Assembly (NCBI GenBank): GCA_964620045.1 | Contig: CAZUJL010000026.1 | Coordinates: 1 to 58,910, forward strand | DNA from: VFKU01 sp964620045 | Lineage (GTDB): Bacteria > Hydrogenedentota > Hydrogenedentia > Hydrogenedentales > GCA-2746185 | Direction: 5' to 3' | DNA length: 58,910 nt | Shown here: positions 47,646-58,738 of the stretch, piece after piece | Layout of the letters: every line of letters begins with the position of its first letter | Position numbering within the stretch: position 1 is the first letter of the stretch | Notes under the pieces: generated by a model | Database searches by the model: none | Told to the model about the DNA's origin: nothing | What the model saw: the letters and a program-made list of their open reading frames with translations, nothing else | Translations under genes and position numbers: made by a program

Positions 47646-49934
47646 ATGTCGGCTGACCTGCCCACACTCGATCAGGCGCCCCACCCGCGGGAGACGGACC
47701 GCGGGCGGTTCGTCATCGATATTTTGCTGCGGCATTGGGCGCTGGTCGTCTTGTGCGTGCTGCTCGGCGCAACCATTGGCGTCGGCGTGGGCCTCGTGCT
47801 GCACCGTGTGCGCCTCGAATATGCGGCCACCGCCGACCTCGCCGTGAAGCCGACCTTCTGGCAGAGCCACGCGCTCGAAAATCTCGACAATAAAGTATTC
47901 GGCGATACCACGCCGACCTCGCTCGTGAATCGTCTGGACCTGCACGCGCTCACGCGCGATGTCGCCGAGGCGATCGTGCAGGACGATCTCGCGGATGGCG
48001 CAAGCGGCGGATCGCTGACCACCGACAGCGAGCTTGATGCGCGCGCCCGCGCGCTGGAGTCGGCGGTCCGTATTGAGCCGGACGACGCCAAGGCCACGCT
48101 CAAGGTGACAGTGTTCAGCCCGAAGAGTCCCGACGACGCGATGAAGCTCACGGAATACGTCTCGCGCGGATTGATCGACCACACGCAGTTGCAGCGGCTC
48201 GATGAACAGAAGCAGGCCTACGAACTCGTCAAGCAGCAAATCGACGAGACGCGCGGGCAGCTCGACGAGGCCGATCGCCGCGCCTGGGACTTCCGCGAGA
48301 AGATGGGTTTCAAGACCGACGAGCAGGTCTGGGTCGACATCGAACGCAAGAACAGCGAGCTCACCGACGCGCAGTCCATGGTGGTCGAGCTCGAGCAGCG
48401 CATCGATGAACTCGACACAGAACTCTCCGCGAACACGGAAAAACTCCCCGAAGTGCTCGGCAATGTCACCGAAGGCGTGGTGAAGGGGTTGCTCGAAGAC
48501 CTCGACGAACTTCGCCAGCAGGAAATCGGCCTGAGCGTGATCTGGAAGCCGGGTTATCCGGAACTGGATCGCCTGCAGGCCGAGATCGACGAGAAAAAAG
48601 ACGCGATCCTTATCTCGATTAATGAACTCAAGGGCGGCACCGGCGGCACGGGCCTGTGGGAAGAGCGACAGGATCTGTATCGGCAGAAGGTGCAGATGAA
48701 ATCCGACTTGATGACGCAGTCGGTGCGCGCCGCGTCGCTCCAGAAAATGGTCGACGAATTCTCCAAGGGCCTTCCCGAACTCGCCGACCAAAGCTTCACC
48801 TACACGCAGCTTTCGCACGAATCCGATCAGTTGCGCGTGCAGTTCAACAAACTGCTCGAAAAGGAATTCGAGTTGCGCACCGCCATGCGCCGCGGCACCG
48901 CCACCGTCGAACGACGCACCGCGCCGACACCCCTGCCGGCGTCGCAGGGCCGCAACGCACCGATCACGGCGACGGGCCTGCTCGGCGGGCTCATTGGCCT
49001 CGTGGCCTCGCTCGCGTTCGCCATGCTGCGCGAATTGAACGACACCTCGATCCGCACGCCGGACCAGGTGACGCATTACCTCAAGCGCGAAGTCATCGGC
49101 ACGGTGCCCGAGATGCACTTCAGTGGCACACGCCGCAAGAGCAGTCGCGGCGGCGCCTATGTCGTGAGCACCGAAGAGGGTCAGGTGGATCCCTGCGTCG
49201 TCACGCAGCACGATCCGAAGTCGCCCGTCTCCGAGGCCTACCGTTCGCTGCGCACCAACTTCCAGTTTGCCACGTTGCAGCATGATCCCAAGGCCATCAT
49301 GGTGACCAGTTCTGTACCCGGCGAAGGCAAAACGACGACGGCTGCGAACTTCGCGGTCACGCTGGCCGACCTTGGCAAGCGCGTGGTGCTCGTCGATACC
49401 GACTTGCGCCGGCCGAATGTGCACCACGTGATGAAGATGCCGCGCGAGAAAGGTCTGGCGGACGTGCTGCGCGGCCAGGCGTCTCTCGAAGAAGTCATCC
49501 GGCCGACGCCCGCTGAAAACCTGTGGATGATCTCTAGCGGCCGCGTGCCGCCGAATCCGTCGGAACTGATCGGTTCCGAGACGATGACGAAGATCATGGA
49601 AGAACTGAACTCGCGCTTCGACGTGGTTGTGTGCGACGCGCCGTCGACGTTGGTCGTGACGGACCCGGTCGTGCTCGCCACGCGCGTGGACACGATCCTG
49701 CTCGTCGTCGCGGCCAGCCGCGCGCGGCGCGAGACGATTCAGCGCGCGGTGAAAGTGCTCGAAACGGCGAACACGCCGATTGCGGGCGTCGTGCTGAACG
49801 GCATCAAGGCCACCTCGCGCCATTATTACTATTATTATTACTATTACGACGAGCGCGCCCAGGGCCGCCGGCGCCGCAGCCAAGTCGTGGTGCCCGCCGC
49901 CGTCGGCGGTGCAGCCCGCGGCGGCCGCCCGTAG
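47646..49934 (+). CDS. Wzc-like polysaccharide co-polymerase with BY-kinase domain
   Basis: 762 residues. Wzz-type N-terminus with a first transmembrane helix (LRHWALVVLCVLLGATIGVG) near residues 30-50, a long periplasmic coiled coil (about 190-430: LDEADRRAWDFREKMGFKT; DELRQQEIGLSV), and a second helix near 443-463. The cytoplasmic bacterial tyrosine kinase follows: Walker A SSVPGEGKTTTAANF (about 555), Walker A' VVLVDTDLRRP (about 580) and Walker B VVVCDAPST (about 660). The C-terminus carries eight consecutive tyrosines at residues 727-734 (49824-49847), then a basic tail. Tyrosine phosphorylation normally controls polymer length and export. Confidence 0.92.
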   Translation: MSADLPTLDQAPHPRETDRGRFVIDILLRHWALVVLCVLLGATIGVGVGLVLHRVRLEYAATADLAVKPTFWQSHALENLDNKVFGDTTPTSLVNRLDLHALTRDVAEAIVQDDLADGASGGSLTTDSELDARARALESAVRIEPDDAKATLKVTVFSPKSPDDAMKLTEYVSRGLIDHTQLQRLDEQKQAYELVKQQIDETRGQLDEADRRAWDFREKMGFKTDEQVWVDIERKNSELTDAQSMVVELEQRIDELDTELSANTEKLPEVLGNVTEGVVKGLLEDLDELRQQEIGLSVIWKPGYPELDRLQAEIDEKKDAILISINELKGGTGGTGLWEERQDLYRQKVQMKSDLMTQSVRAASLQKMVDEFSKGLPELADQSFTYTQLSHESDQLRVQFNKLLEKEFELRTAMRRGTATVERRTAPTPLPASQGRNAPITATGLLGGLIGLVASLAFAMLRELNDTSIRTPDQVTHYLKREVIGTVPEMHFSGTRRKSSRGGAYVVSTEEGQVDPCVVTQHDPKSPVSEAYRSLRTNFQFATLQHDPKAIMVTSSVPGEGKTTTAANFAVTLADLGKRVVLVDTDLRRPNVHHVMKMPREKGLADVLRGQASLEEVIRPTPAENLWMISSGRVPPNPSELIGSETMTKIMEELNSRFDVVVCDAPSTLVVTDPVVLATRVDTILLVVAASRARRETIQRAVKVLETANTPIAGVVLNGIKATSRHYYYYYYYYDERAQGRRRRSQVVVPAAVGGAARGGRP

Positions 49935-49949
49935 CGCGGGTCCCCGCTC

Positions 49950-51419
49950 ATGTCGCGGTATTCGGGCCCAGAGCGGCGGATCGGCCGCGGTGAAGTAGCC
50001 GAAAGCCAAATCGAAGCGCCGATTTTCGTCGTGCTCATGGCCGGCGCCGCGCTCGGTCTCATCGCGTTACACCTGTACTACCAGAACACGCCCGTCACCG
50101 TCGCGGCCGCGATCAGCCTGCTGGCCTTCGGCGCGACGGTGTTCCGCGTCGAGTACGGCTTGTACCTGCTGCTCGTCGCCATGCTGCTCTCGCCCGAAAT
50201 TGAGTATGGCGAAGTCGGGCGCGACGCCGGCCGCGGGCTAAACCTGCGCTACGACGACATCCTCGTGATTGTGATCTTCGTCGGCGTTATCGTGAAGCAC
50301 ACTTTCGAAGGTCGCCCGCTTTACTGGCGCAGCTCGCCGATCAACGGCGGCATCTTGGCGTACTACGGCGTGTGCCTCTTCTCCACGCTGCTCGCGCTGC
50401 GACTGTCCGTGGCCGCGTGGGACAAGGACCTCGCCTTCTTCGTGCTGATGAAGATGCTCGAGTTTTATCTCATCTTCTGGATGGTCGGCATGTCCGTCAG
50501 TAGCATGACCGAAGTCCGCCGCATGCTGCGCGTGTTTTTCGCCGTGTCGCTCGTCGTCGCGGCATACGGCGTGTTCAGCGTGGGCACCATGCCGCGCGTC
50601 AGCGCGCCGTTCGAAGCCGGCGGCACGGAGCCAAACACCTTCGGCGGCTATTTGATGATGGTCATGGTGCTCGCCATCAGTCTCGCGTCGATGATGCGGG
50701 CGGGGCGCGGACGCACAATGCTCTACGTCATCGCCGGGCTCAGCGCCGTGCCCTTCCTGATGACGCTGTCCCGCGCGTCGTATGCCGCGCTCATCGTCGC
50801 CTTCGTTGTCTGGGGCATCATGACGCGGCGGTATTGGATCATCGGCGTGATCGCCGTGGCCGCGTTTTTTGCGCCGCTCATCATGCCCGAGCAGGTCGTC
50901 CACCGCGTGCAATCCACCATCGAGCCCACCGGCGTGCCCATCGATGTTCCACTGGTCGGCGAGGTCAGCATCGACAAGTCCGCCTACGAGCGCGTTTATG
51001 TGTGGGAGAAGGTAAAGCACAACCTCACCGTGTGGCCCATGTTCGGCGGCGGCGTGGCGTGGGGTGCGATCCTCGATAGCCAGTTCGCGCGTGTCATCAT
51101 CGAGACCGGCGTCTTCGGCTTGACCACTTTCCTCTTTCTGTTGAGCCGCATTCTCATCACCACGCGCCAGACCTTCCTCTGGTCGCGCGATCCCGTGGCA
51201 CGCGCGCTCGGCTCTGCAATGTTCGCGCTCACCCTCGGCCTCATTGTCCATAGCTTCGGCACGATCTCATTCCTCATCGTCCGCATCATGGAGCCGTATT
51301 GGTTCCTCATGGCGCTGGTCGTCGTCTCGCGCCAGATCGCGCTGCTCGACTTCGAACAGCGACAGGCCGCCGTCGCCCGTGCCGCCGCCCTGCCGAAGGC
51401 CTCGCCCGCGGCGGCCTGA
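49950..51419 (+). CDS. O-antigen ligase/polymerase-like (Wzy_C) inner-membrane protein
   Basis: 489 residues with about ten to twelve hydrophobic segments (IFVVLMAGAALGLIALHLYY; TVAAAISLLAFGATVF; YWIIGVIAVAAFFAPLIM; LFLLSRILITTRQTFLW). The large soluble loop, with RVQSTIEPTGVPIDV and AYERVYVWEKVKHNLTVWPMFGGGVAWG, has the WEKVKxN-type pattern of Wzy_C proteins that join sugar units or transfer polymer to a carrier. Likely acts after or with flippase on the periplasmic face. Last gene of the polysaccharide operon; no glycosyltransferase is present in the window. Confidence 0.88.
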   Translation: MSRYSGPERRIGRGEVAESQIEAPIFVVLMAGAALGLIALHLYYQNTPVTVAAAISLLAFGATVFRVEYGLYLLLVAMLLSPEIEYGEVGRDAGRGLNLRYDDILVIVIFVGVIVKHTFEGRPLYWRSSPINGGILAYYGVCLFSTLLALRLSVAAWDKDLAFFVLMKMLEFYLIFWMVGMSVSSMTEVRRMLRVFFAVSLVVAAYGVFSVGTMPRVSAPFEAGGTEPNTFGGYLMMVMVLAISLASMMRAGRGRTMLYVIAGLSAVPFLMTLSRASYAALIVAFVVWGIMTRRYWIIGVIAVAAFFAPLIMPEQVVHRVQSTIEPTGVPIDVPLVGEVSIDKSAYERVYVWEKVKHNLTVWPMFGGGVAWGAILDSQFARVIIETGVFGLTTFLFLLSRILITTRQTFLWSRDPVARALGSAMFALTLGLIVHSFGTISFLIVRIMEPYWFLMALVVVSRQIALLDFEQRQAAVARAAALPKASPAAA

Positions 51420-51490
51420 GCCGCAAAAGGGAACGGAATTCCGCCGCAACGTGTTATGGTGAGGGTGCATACGCGGCGCGAGGGCAGGGC

Positions 51491-53698
<2,208 letters not shown>

Positions 53699-53702
53699 GG
53701 GT

Positions 53703-55457
53703 ATGAAACCTGTGCAACGACTTTCCGTTCTCGCGATCCTGACGATTCTCGGCCTCAGCGGCCTTGCCCACGCGCAACCCGGCGGCGTGAAAATTGAAAC
53801 GACTTGGGTGCTCGGCGCCGACGGCATCCACCCCGGCGAGAGCATCGCCGCTGCGCTCGAAGTGAAGCTACAGGAAAAATTCCACGTCCAGTCCGACAAG
53901 CCGCTCGAAGAATTCCTGATCCCAACAAAGCTCACGGTCACGCCGCCCGACGGCTTCACCCTGAAAGAGACGGCGTATCCCGAGCCGATCCTGATCGACG
54001 TCGCCAACCAGAAACTCTCCGTGTTCGAAGAGCACTTCGTGCTCGGCGCGCTCGTCGAAGTCGCGGCGACCGTCGCGCCCGGCACCTACACCATTCCCGC
54101 CACGCTCAAGTACCAGGCCTGCGACGACGAAAAATGTCTTCCGCCAAAAACGGCGAAGCTGGAATTCACGATAAACGTCGTCGCCGCCGGTGCGCCGGTA
54201 ACCAAAAGCGACTCGCCGTCGATCGCCGAACTTAAATTTACCGGTGCAGCGCCCGCACCCGCTGAACCGGCGCCCGCCACGCCTCCACCGGCCACTCCCA
54301 GCCCCGAACCGGTCGTCGAGGAAGGCAATCCACTCGCGCTACTGGACAAGTTCGACATCCTCGCGACGGAAGGCGGCTATCTCGAATCAGGCAAGTTCAT
54401 CGCCTTCATCGAGCGAGCGGAGACGGGCCAGAAAAAAGTGGGCCTGTTCGACGATCGCGGGCCGATTGCCGTGCTCGCGCTGATCGTGCTCGGCGGCCTC
54501 GCGCTGAACCTCACGCCCTGCGTATTGCCGTTGATCCCCATCAATCTCACCATCATCGGCGCGGGTGCGAAGGCCGGCTCGCGCAGCCGCGGGTTCGCGC
54601 TCGGCGGCGCATACGGCCTCGCGATGGCGGTCGTGTACGGCGTGCTCGGCCTCATCGTCATTCTCACGTCGAGCGCCTTCGGCGCGATCAACAGCACCAT
54701 TTGGTTCAACGTGAGCATCGCCGTGTTGTTCGTCGTGCTCGGCCTCGCCATGTTCGACGTCATCACGATCGACTTCTCGCGCTTCCAGTCGAAATTCAGC
54801 GGCATGGGCGGAGCGAAGCAGGGTTCGTTTCTGCTCGCGTTCGGCATGGGCGCGATCTCGGCCCTGCTCGCCGGCGCATGCGTGGCTCCCGTGGTGATTC
54901 AGGTGATCGTGTACTCCGGGGATCAGTACGCCAAGGGCAACGCGCTCGCGCTCGCATTGCCGTTCTTCCTCGGCCTAGGCATGGCGTTGCCGTGGCCGTT
55001 CGCCGGCGCGGGGCTCAGCTTCCTGCCCAAGCCCGGCGGCTGGATGGTCCGCATCAAACAGGCGATGGGCGTGTTCATTCTCGGCTTCGCCGCGTACTAC
55101 GCCTACCTCGCCTACGAGATTTACGACAGCCGCAATGTAAACCCCGATGAAGTCGCGGGCGCGGTCGAACAACAACTTGCCGAAGGCGGCTGGACGCGTT
55201 CGCTCAGCGGCGGCCTGCAGCAGGCGCTCAAGGAAGACAAGCCCGTCCTCATCGACATGTGGGCCACGTGGTGCAAGAACTGCCTCGTGATGGACAAAAC
55301 GACGCTGAAGGATCCCGCCGTCGTTGCGAAGCTGGAAGGCTACGTGAAAATAAAGTTCCAGGCCGAAGACTTGGATAGTTCGCCCGCCAAGGACGTACTC
55401 GAACGCTTCGACGGCATCGGCCTGCCACAGTACGCCATCCTGCGGCCGAAGAAATAA
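53703..55457 (+). CDS. dsbD: Thiol:disulfide interchange protein DsbD
   Basis: Moves electrons from cytoplasmic thioredoxin to periplasmic partners. It has 584 residues. A signal peptide (LSVLAILTILGLSGLAHA) is followed by an N-terminal periplasmic DsbD-alpha-like domain with CDDEKCLPP near residue 140, a Pro/Ala linker, eight transmembrane helices with the membrane cysteines in NLTPCVLPLIPI and AGACVAPVV, and a C-terminal thioredoxin domain with WATWCKNC near residue 520. It starts 4 nt after the DUF255 gene. A strong hairpin follows the stop but points to the convergent cysE. Confidence 0.95.
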   Translation: MKPVQRLSVLAILTILGLSGLAHAQPGGVKIETTWVLGADGIHPGESIAAALEVKLQEKFHVQSDKPLEEFLIPTKLTVTPPDGFTLKETAYPEPILIDVANQKLSVFEEHFVLGALVEVAATVAPGTYTIPATLKYQACDDEKCLPPKTAKLEFTINVVAAGAPVTKSDSPSIAELKFTGAAPAPAEPAPATPPPATPSPEPVVEEGNPLALLDKFDILATEGGYLESGKFIAFIERAETGQKKVGLFDDRGPIAVLALIVLGGLALNLTPCVLPLIPINLTIIGAGAKAGSRSRGFALGGAYGLAMAVVYGVLGLIVILTSSAFGAINSTIWFNVSIAVLFVVLGLAMFDVITIDFSRFQSKFSGMGGAKQGSFLLAFGMGAISALLAGACVAPVVIQVIVYSGDQYAKGNALALALPFFLGLGMALPWPFAGAGLSFLPKPGGWMVRIKQAMGVFILGFAAYYAYLAYEIYDSRNVNPDEVAGAVEQQLAEGGWTRSLSGGLQQALKEDKPVLIDMWATWCKNCLVMDKTTLKDPAVVAKLEGYVKIKFQAEDLDSSPAKDVLERFDGIGLPQYAILRPKK

Positions 55458-55487
55458 AAAAACACGCCTAAGCTCGGCTTAGGCGTG
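55454..55487 (-). terminator. Intrinsic terminator between dsbD and cysE, oriented for cysE
   Basis: CACGCCTAAGC and GCTTAGGCGTG (55463-55487) form an 11-bp stem with a TCG loop. On the minus strand it is followed by a T-rich run (rc of GAAATAAAAAAA), so it ends cysE transcription. It lacks a T-run on the plus strand, so dsbD termination there would be weak. Confidence 0.7.
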
Positions 55488-55512
55488 GCACTCATTCCAG
55501 AATCGTGGCGTT

Positions 55513-56316
55513 TTACAGCCCCGCGCTCATCATGCTCTGTTCGATGCGCTGATCCATTTCCAGCGCCGGGCTTGCCGTCATCGGCGTGCCCACGATCTTC
55601 GCCGGCACACCCGCGACTGTCGTGTGCGCCGGAACGTCCTCCAGCACAACCGCGCCCGCCGCCACCTTCGCGCCTTCGCCGATCTCGACGTTGCCCAGAA
55701 TCTTCGCGCCGGCCGCAATGAGCACGCCGCGGCGCACCTTCGGATGCCGATCGCCGGACACCTTGCCCGTGCCGCCCAGCGTCACCTCGTGCAGCAACGA
55801 GACGAAGTCCTCAACAACAGCGGTCTCTCCAATCACGACGCCGGTCGCGTGATCAATCAGGATACCGTGGCCAATCGTTGCCGCCGGGTGAATGTCCACG
55901 CCAAACACCTCAGAAATGCGGTTCTGAAGATACTTCGCGAGTGAGCGGCGGCCCTGTACCCAGTAGTAGTGCGCCGCGCGGTAGGCCTGCAGCGCGTGGT
56001 AGCCCTTGTAAAACAGCAGAATGTTCGCAAACCCGTCGCACGCCGGATCGCGGTCGCACACCGCCGCGATGTCCTCGCGGATCGCACGCGCGATTTTCGG
56101 GTCCTTGGCATAGGCCTCGTTGATCAGGTCGCGCAGCGTCGCCGCCGTCAGCGTCGGGCTTTCCAGCTTGTGCGCCAACAGGAAGCTCAGCGAGGACTCA
56201 AAGTTCGCATGGTTGAGCACGGTCGCGTGCAAAAAGCTCGCGAGCATCGGCTCCTTCAGCGCGTCCTTCTCCGCCCGCTTGCGGATGTCTTCCCAAATCT
56301 CGTCGCGTTCGGTCAT
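55513..56316 (-). CDS. cysE: Serine O-acetyltransferase
   Basis: Makes O-acetylserine for cysteine synthesis. It has 267 residues, matching CysE. The N-terminal helical SATase domain is followed by a left-handed beta-helix of hexapeptide repeats: VDIHPAATIGHGILIDHATG, VIGETAVVEDFVSLLHEVTLGG, IAAGAKILGNVEIG, GAVVLEDVPAHTTVAGVPAK. Catalytic-type histidines lie in IDHATG and LHEVTLGG. ATG at 56316 has GAGGG 7 nt upstream; the upstream extension (MTRAAFAEY...) is not family-like. Convergent with dsbD. Confidence 0.96.
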   Translation of the reverse strand: MTERDEIWEDIRKRAEKDALKEPMLASFLHATVLNHANFESSLSFLLAHKLESPTLTAATLRDLINEAYAKDPKIARAIREDIAAVCDRDPACDGFANILLFYKGYHALQAYRAAHYYWVQGRRSLAKYLQNRISEVFGVDIHPAATIGHGILIDHATGVVIGETAVVEDFVSLLHEVTLGGTGKVSGDRHPKVRRGVLIAAGAKILGNVEIGEGAKVAAGAVVLEDVPAHTTVAGVPAKIVGTPMTASPALEMDQRIEQSMMSAGL

Positions 56317-56369
56317 GTCTTGCCCTCGCGTTTTCGGCCCACCAGTGTACTCCGCGAACGCCGCGCGGG

Positions 56370-57836
56370 TCACATCGCCGCGTTTTCGAGCAACCGCCGG
56401 TAGAACCGGATCATCGTGCCATAGGCTTCCACGCCCAGGCGCTCGTTCGTGCCGTGCATGCGTTTCAGGTCGGCGTTTTCGATGGTCATCGGCGCGAAGC
56501 GGTACACGTTCGGGCTGATTTTCGTGAAGTACCGGCTGTCCGTCGCGCCCAGCACGAGGTACGGCGTGGTCACCGCCGCCGGCACGATTTCCCGCACGGT
56601 GCGCGAGATGACTTCAAACTGCGGCCCGTCCGACGGTGACACCGGCGAGGCCTCGCTCGCCTGATCCAGGAACGGCTCAATCTCTACGCGATCATCCGAC
56701 ACAGCGTTCTTGATGTGCGCGACGATGTCCTCGCGCGTGTCCCCCGGCAGAATCCGGAAGTTGACGATCGCCATCACCTCCGGCGGCAACACGTTTTCCT
56801 TCGACCCACCCTGGATGATCGTCGGCGCCGTCGTCGTGCGCATGAACGCGTTCATCACTGGCGAGCCCGCGAACGTGCGCTCGATCAGCGGCTTCGTCAG
56901 CCACAAATTCGCGATGGCGAGCCGCATGCCAAAGCTCATCTCCGGCCCAAGGTGCGCGAGCATGTCCGCGCTCAGGCCCTTGATGCCGCCCGGCATCTGG
57001 TGCGCTTCGAGACGTGCAATGGCCGCACCCAGAATGCCGATGGCCGACTCGCGCGGCGGTTGCGACGAATGCCCGCCGTCCACTTTCACGACGAGTTTCA
57101 CCGTCATATAGCCTTTTTCCGCAACGCCGATCGTGGCGACGGGCGCATCCAGTCCCGGCATCGCACCCGACACGATCGCGCCGCCTTCGTCCAGCACAAA
57201 CTCCGCCTCGATGCCCCGCGACTTCAGCAGCTCAGCCGCCGCGGACGCACCAAACACGCCCGTGACTTCCTCGTCGTGCCCGAAGAACAGGATCACCGTG
57301 CGCTTGGGTTGTTTACCCTCCGAGGCCAACTGCTCGACGGCCTCCAGAATCGAAAACACGCACGACTTGTCGTCCAGCGTGCCGCGACCGTAGATGAACC
57401 CGTTCGCGATCGCGCCAGAGTATGCGTCTTCGTCCCACCCGCCCTCCGTCCCGGGGATGACGGGCACCACATCCTGATGCCCCATCAGCACAATCGGCTT
57501 CAACGCGGAATCCGTCCCCGGCCACGTGAACAGCAGGCTGTGCGTGCCCACGCGCTCCAGCTTCAGCGTCGAGTGGACCTTGGGATACGCCTCCGCCATG
57601 AACGCGTGCATGCCCTCAAACTGCGTCGCGTCCGATTCCGCCGGGTCCTGATACGAAATCGTCTTGAACGTGATCGCCTTCGACAACCGCGCCACCGCCG
57701 CATCCAGATCAAACTGCGCCGCCGGAACCGGCGTCACGGCGACCTGCTTGGACGAAAGCATGAACGCCCGCGCCACAAGCGCGCCCACTAGCCCCAGCAC
57801 CAGCAAAAACACCAGCAATAACAGTCGCTTCAGCAT
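56370..57836 (-). CDS. M20-family metallopeptidase with N-terminal membrane anchor
   Basis: 488 residues. An uncleaved signal anchor (LKRLLLLVFLLVLGLVGALVARAF) is followed by a zinc M20 peptidase with metal-binding motifs MGHQDVVPV, GRGTLDDKS and FFGHDEEVTG, and the dimerisation-domain sequence KVDGGHSSQPP. The overall form is closest to carboxypeptidase PM20D1-like enzymes, which act on N-acyl amino acids or dipeptides. ATG at 57836 has GAAGGA 6 nt upstream and directly starts the hydrophobic anchor. The far N-terminal extension to 57872 adds nothing. Confidence 0.88.
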   Translation of the reverse strand: MLKRLLLLVFLLVLGLVGALVARAFMLSSKQVAVTPVPAAQFDLDAAVARLSKAITFKTISYQDPAESDATQFEGMHAFMAEAYPKVHSTLKLERVGTHSLLFTWPGTDSALKPIVLMGHQDVVPVIPGTEGGWDEDAYSGAIANGFIYGRGTLDDKSCVFSILEAVEQLASEGKQPKRTVILFFGHDEEVTGVFGASAAAELLKSRGIEAEFVLDEGGAIVSGAMPGLDAPVATIGVAEKGYMTVKLVVKVDGGHSSQPPRESAIGILGAAIARLEAHQMPGGIKGLSADMLAHLGPEMSFGMRLAIANLWLTKPLIERTFAGSPVMNAFMRTTTAPTIIQGGSKENVLPPEVMAIVNFRILPGDTREDIVAHIKNAVSDDRVEIEPFLDQASEASPVSPSDGPQFEVISRTVREIVPAAVTTPYLVLGATDSRYFTKISPNVYRFAPMTIENADLKRMHGTNERLGVEAYGTMIRFYRRLLENAAM

Positions 57837-57930
57837 CGTATGTCCTTCGCCGCCGTTGAAAATGTTCCGCAAAGCCTACCAAAGCCTGCACAAATTCGCC
57901 CGTTTCGCCGGTGGTATAGTCGAGGACGCG

Positions 57931-58428
57931 ATGCGCGACCCCTTCGTCGAACGCCTGCGGCATCTGTACGAAACCAGCCGCGCGGAGCTGTATATGTACG
58001 CGCTGTCGATCACGCGGAACCCGCAGCACGCCGAGGACGCCGTACAGACCGTCTTCTGCGCCGTGCTCCGGCAAAAGCGTCCGCCCTTCGAACTACGGCC
58101 ATACGTGTTTCGCTGCATCCGGAATGCCGCCCTCGACCTGCGCGCGCGGGACGGCCGCGAGGCTGAAGCCGCGCCGCTGCTGGATCGCGAGACGGCGCCG
58201 GATCCCACGCTGCCCGCAATGATGGACGACCTGCTCGCGCAGCTCCCGCCCGATCAGCGCGAGACGATCCTGCTGAAGACCTACGCCGGCCTGACGCTGC
58301 GCGAAATCGCCGAGGCCCGCGAAGTTTCCATCAATACCGCCGCATCGTGGTATCGCCGAGGCTTGGAACGTCTGCGTGAACTCATGGAGGAAGTCCCCAA
58401 TGGACCCGATCGAAAAACTGTTGAGTGA
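57931..58428 (+). CDS. ECF-type RNA polymerase sigma factor
   Basis: 165 residues. Region 2: LRHLYETSRAELYMYALSITRNPQHAEDAVQTVFCAVLRQ, with YVFRCIRNAALDLRARDGR. Region 4: LPPDQRETILLKTYAGLTLREIAEAREVSINTAASWYRRGLERLRELM. ATG at 57931 is chosen. The frame is open far upstream, but that part is antisense to the M20 gene. A TATAGT sequence at 57914-57919 could be a -10 box, which would make the leader very short. The start of the anti-sigma gene lies within its last 29 nt. Confidence 0.9.
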   Translation: MRDPFVERLRHLYETSRAELYMYALSITRNPQHAEDAVQTVFCAVLRQKRPPFELRPYVFRCIRNAALDLRARDGREAEAAPLLDRETAPDPTLPAMMDDLLAQLPPDQRETILLKTYAGLTLREIAEAREVSINTAASWYRRGLERLRELMEEVPNGPDRKTVE

Positions 58429-58738
58429 ATTGGCACCCGCTCCGGGCAGCCGCGGATTGGATCGCGCGATGGACGATATTTTCCGGCGCGCCGATCGCCG
58501 TAAGCAGTGGCGGCGCATAGGCGTTATTGCGAGCGGTATGAGCATTGCCCTCCTCGTCGGTCTGGCTGCTGGATTTTTTTTGCGACGCGATTCCACGCCA
58601 GTGACGGATTCGTCGAGCATCACCTACATAGTGCCGATGGATACAGAGACCTTTCACGCACTAGTGGAGAGTTCTACCCGACGTCCTGTGTTTCCAGTGC
58701 AAGCTGCCGTGGAGCTGACTCATGACGATGGGGCGTGA
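58400..58738 (+). CDS. Small membrane anti-sigma-like protein
   Basis: 112 residues: a short cytoplasmic N-terminus (about 45 residues; DPIEKLLSELAPAPGSRGLDRAMDDIF), a transmembrane helix at about 45-63 and a short periplasmic tail. It overlaps the sigma stop by 29 nt and the next ATG by 17 nt, and has GGAGG 9 nt upstream. Gene order and topology support an anti-sigma role, but the N-terminal part shows no recognised anti-sigma domain and no zinc motif. Confidence 0.65.
   Translation: MDPIEKLLSELAPAPGSRGLDRAMDDIFRRADRRKQWRRIGVIASGMSIALLVGLAAGFFLRRDSTPVTDSSSITYIVPMDTETFHALVESSTRRPVFPVQAAVELTHDDGA

Noticed and set aside
46518..50009. Very long open frame (1163 codons) on the minus strand opposite the secretin and kinase genes
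   Set aside because: It is antisense to genes with clear domains and reflects high GC at third codon positions. Its composition is rich in Arg, His and Gln with no recognisable domain.
57664..57930. Upstream extension of the third sigma factor frame
   Set aside because: It is antisense to the M20 peptidase and rich in Ser/Thr. The sigma domain begins after ATG 57931.
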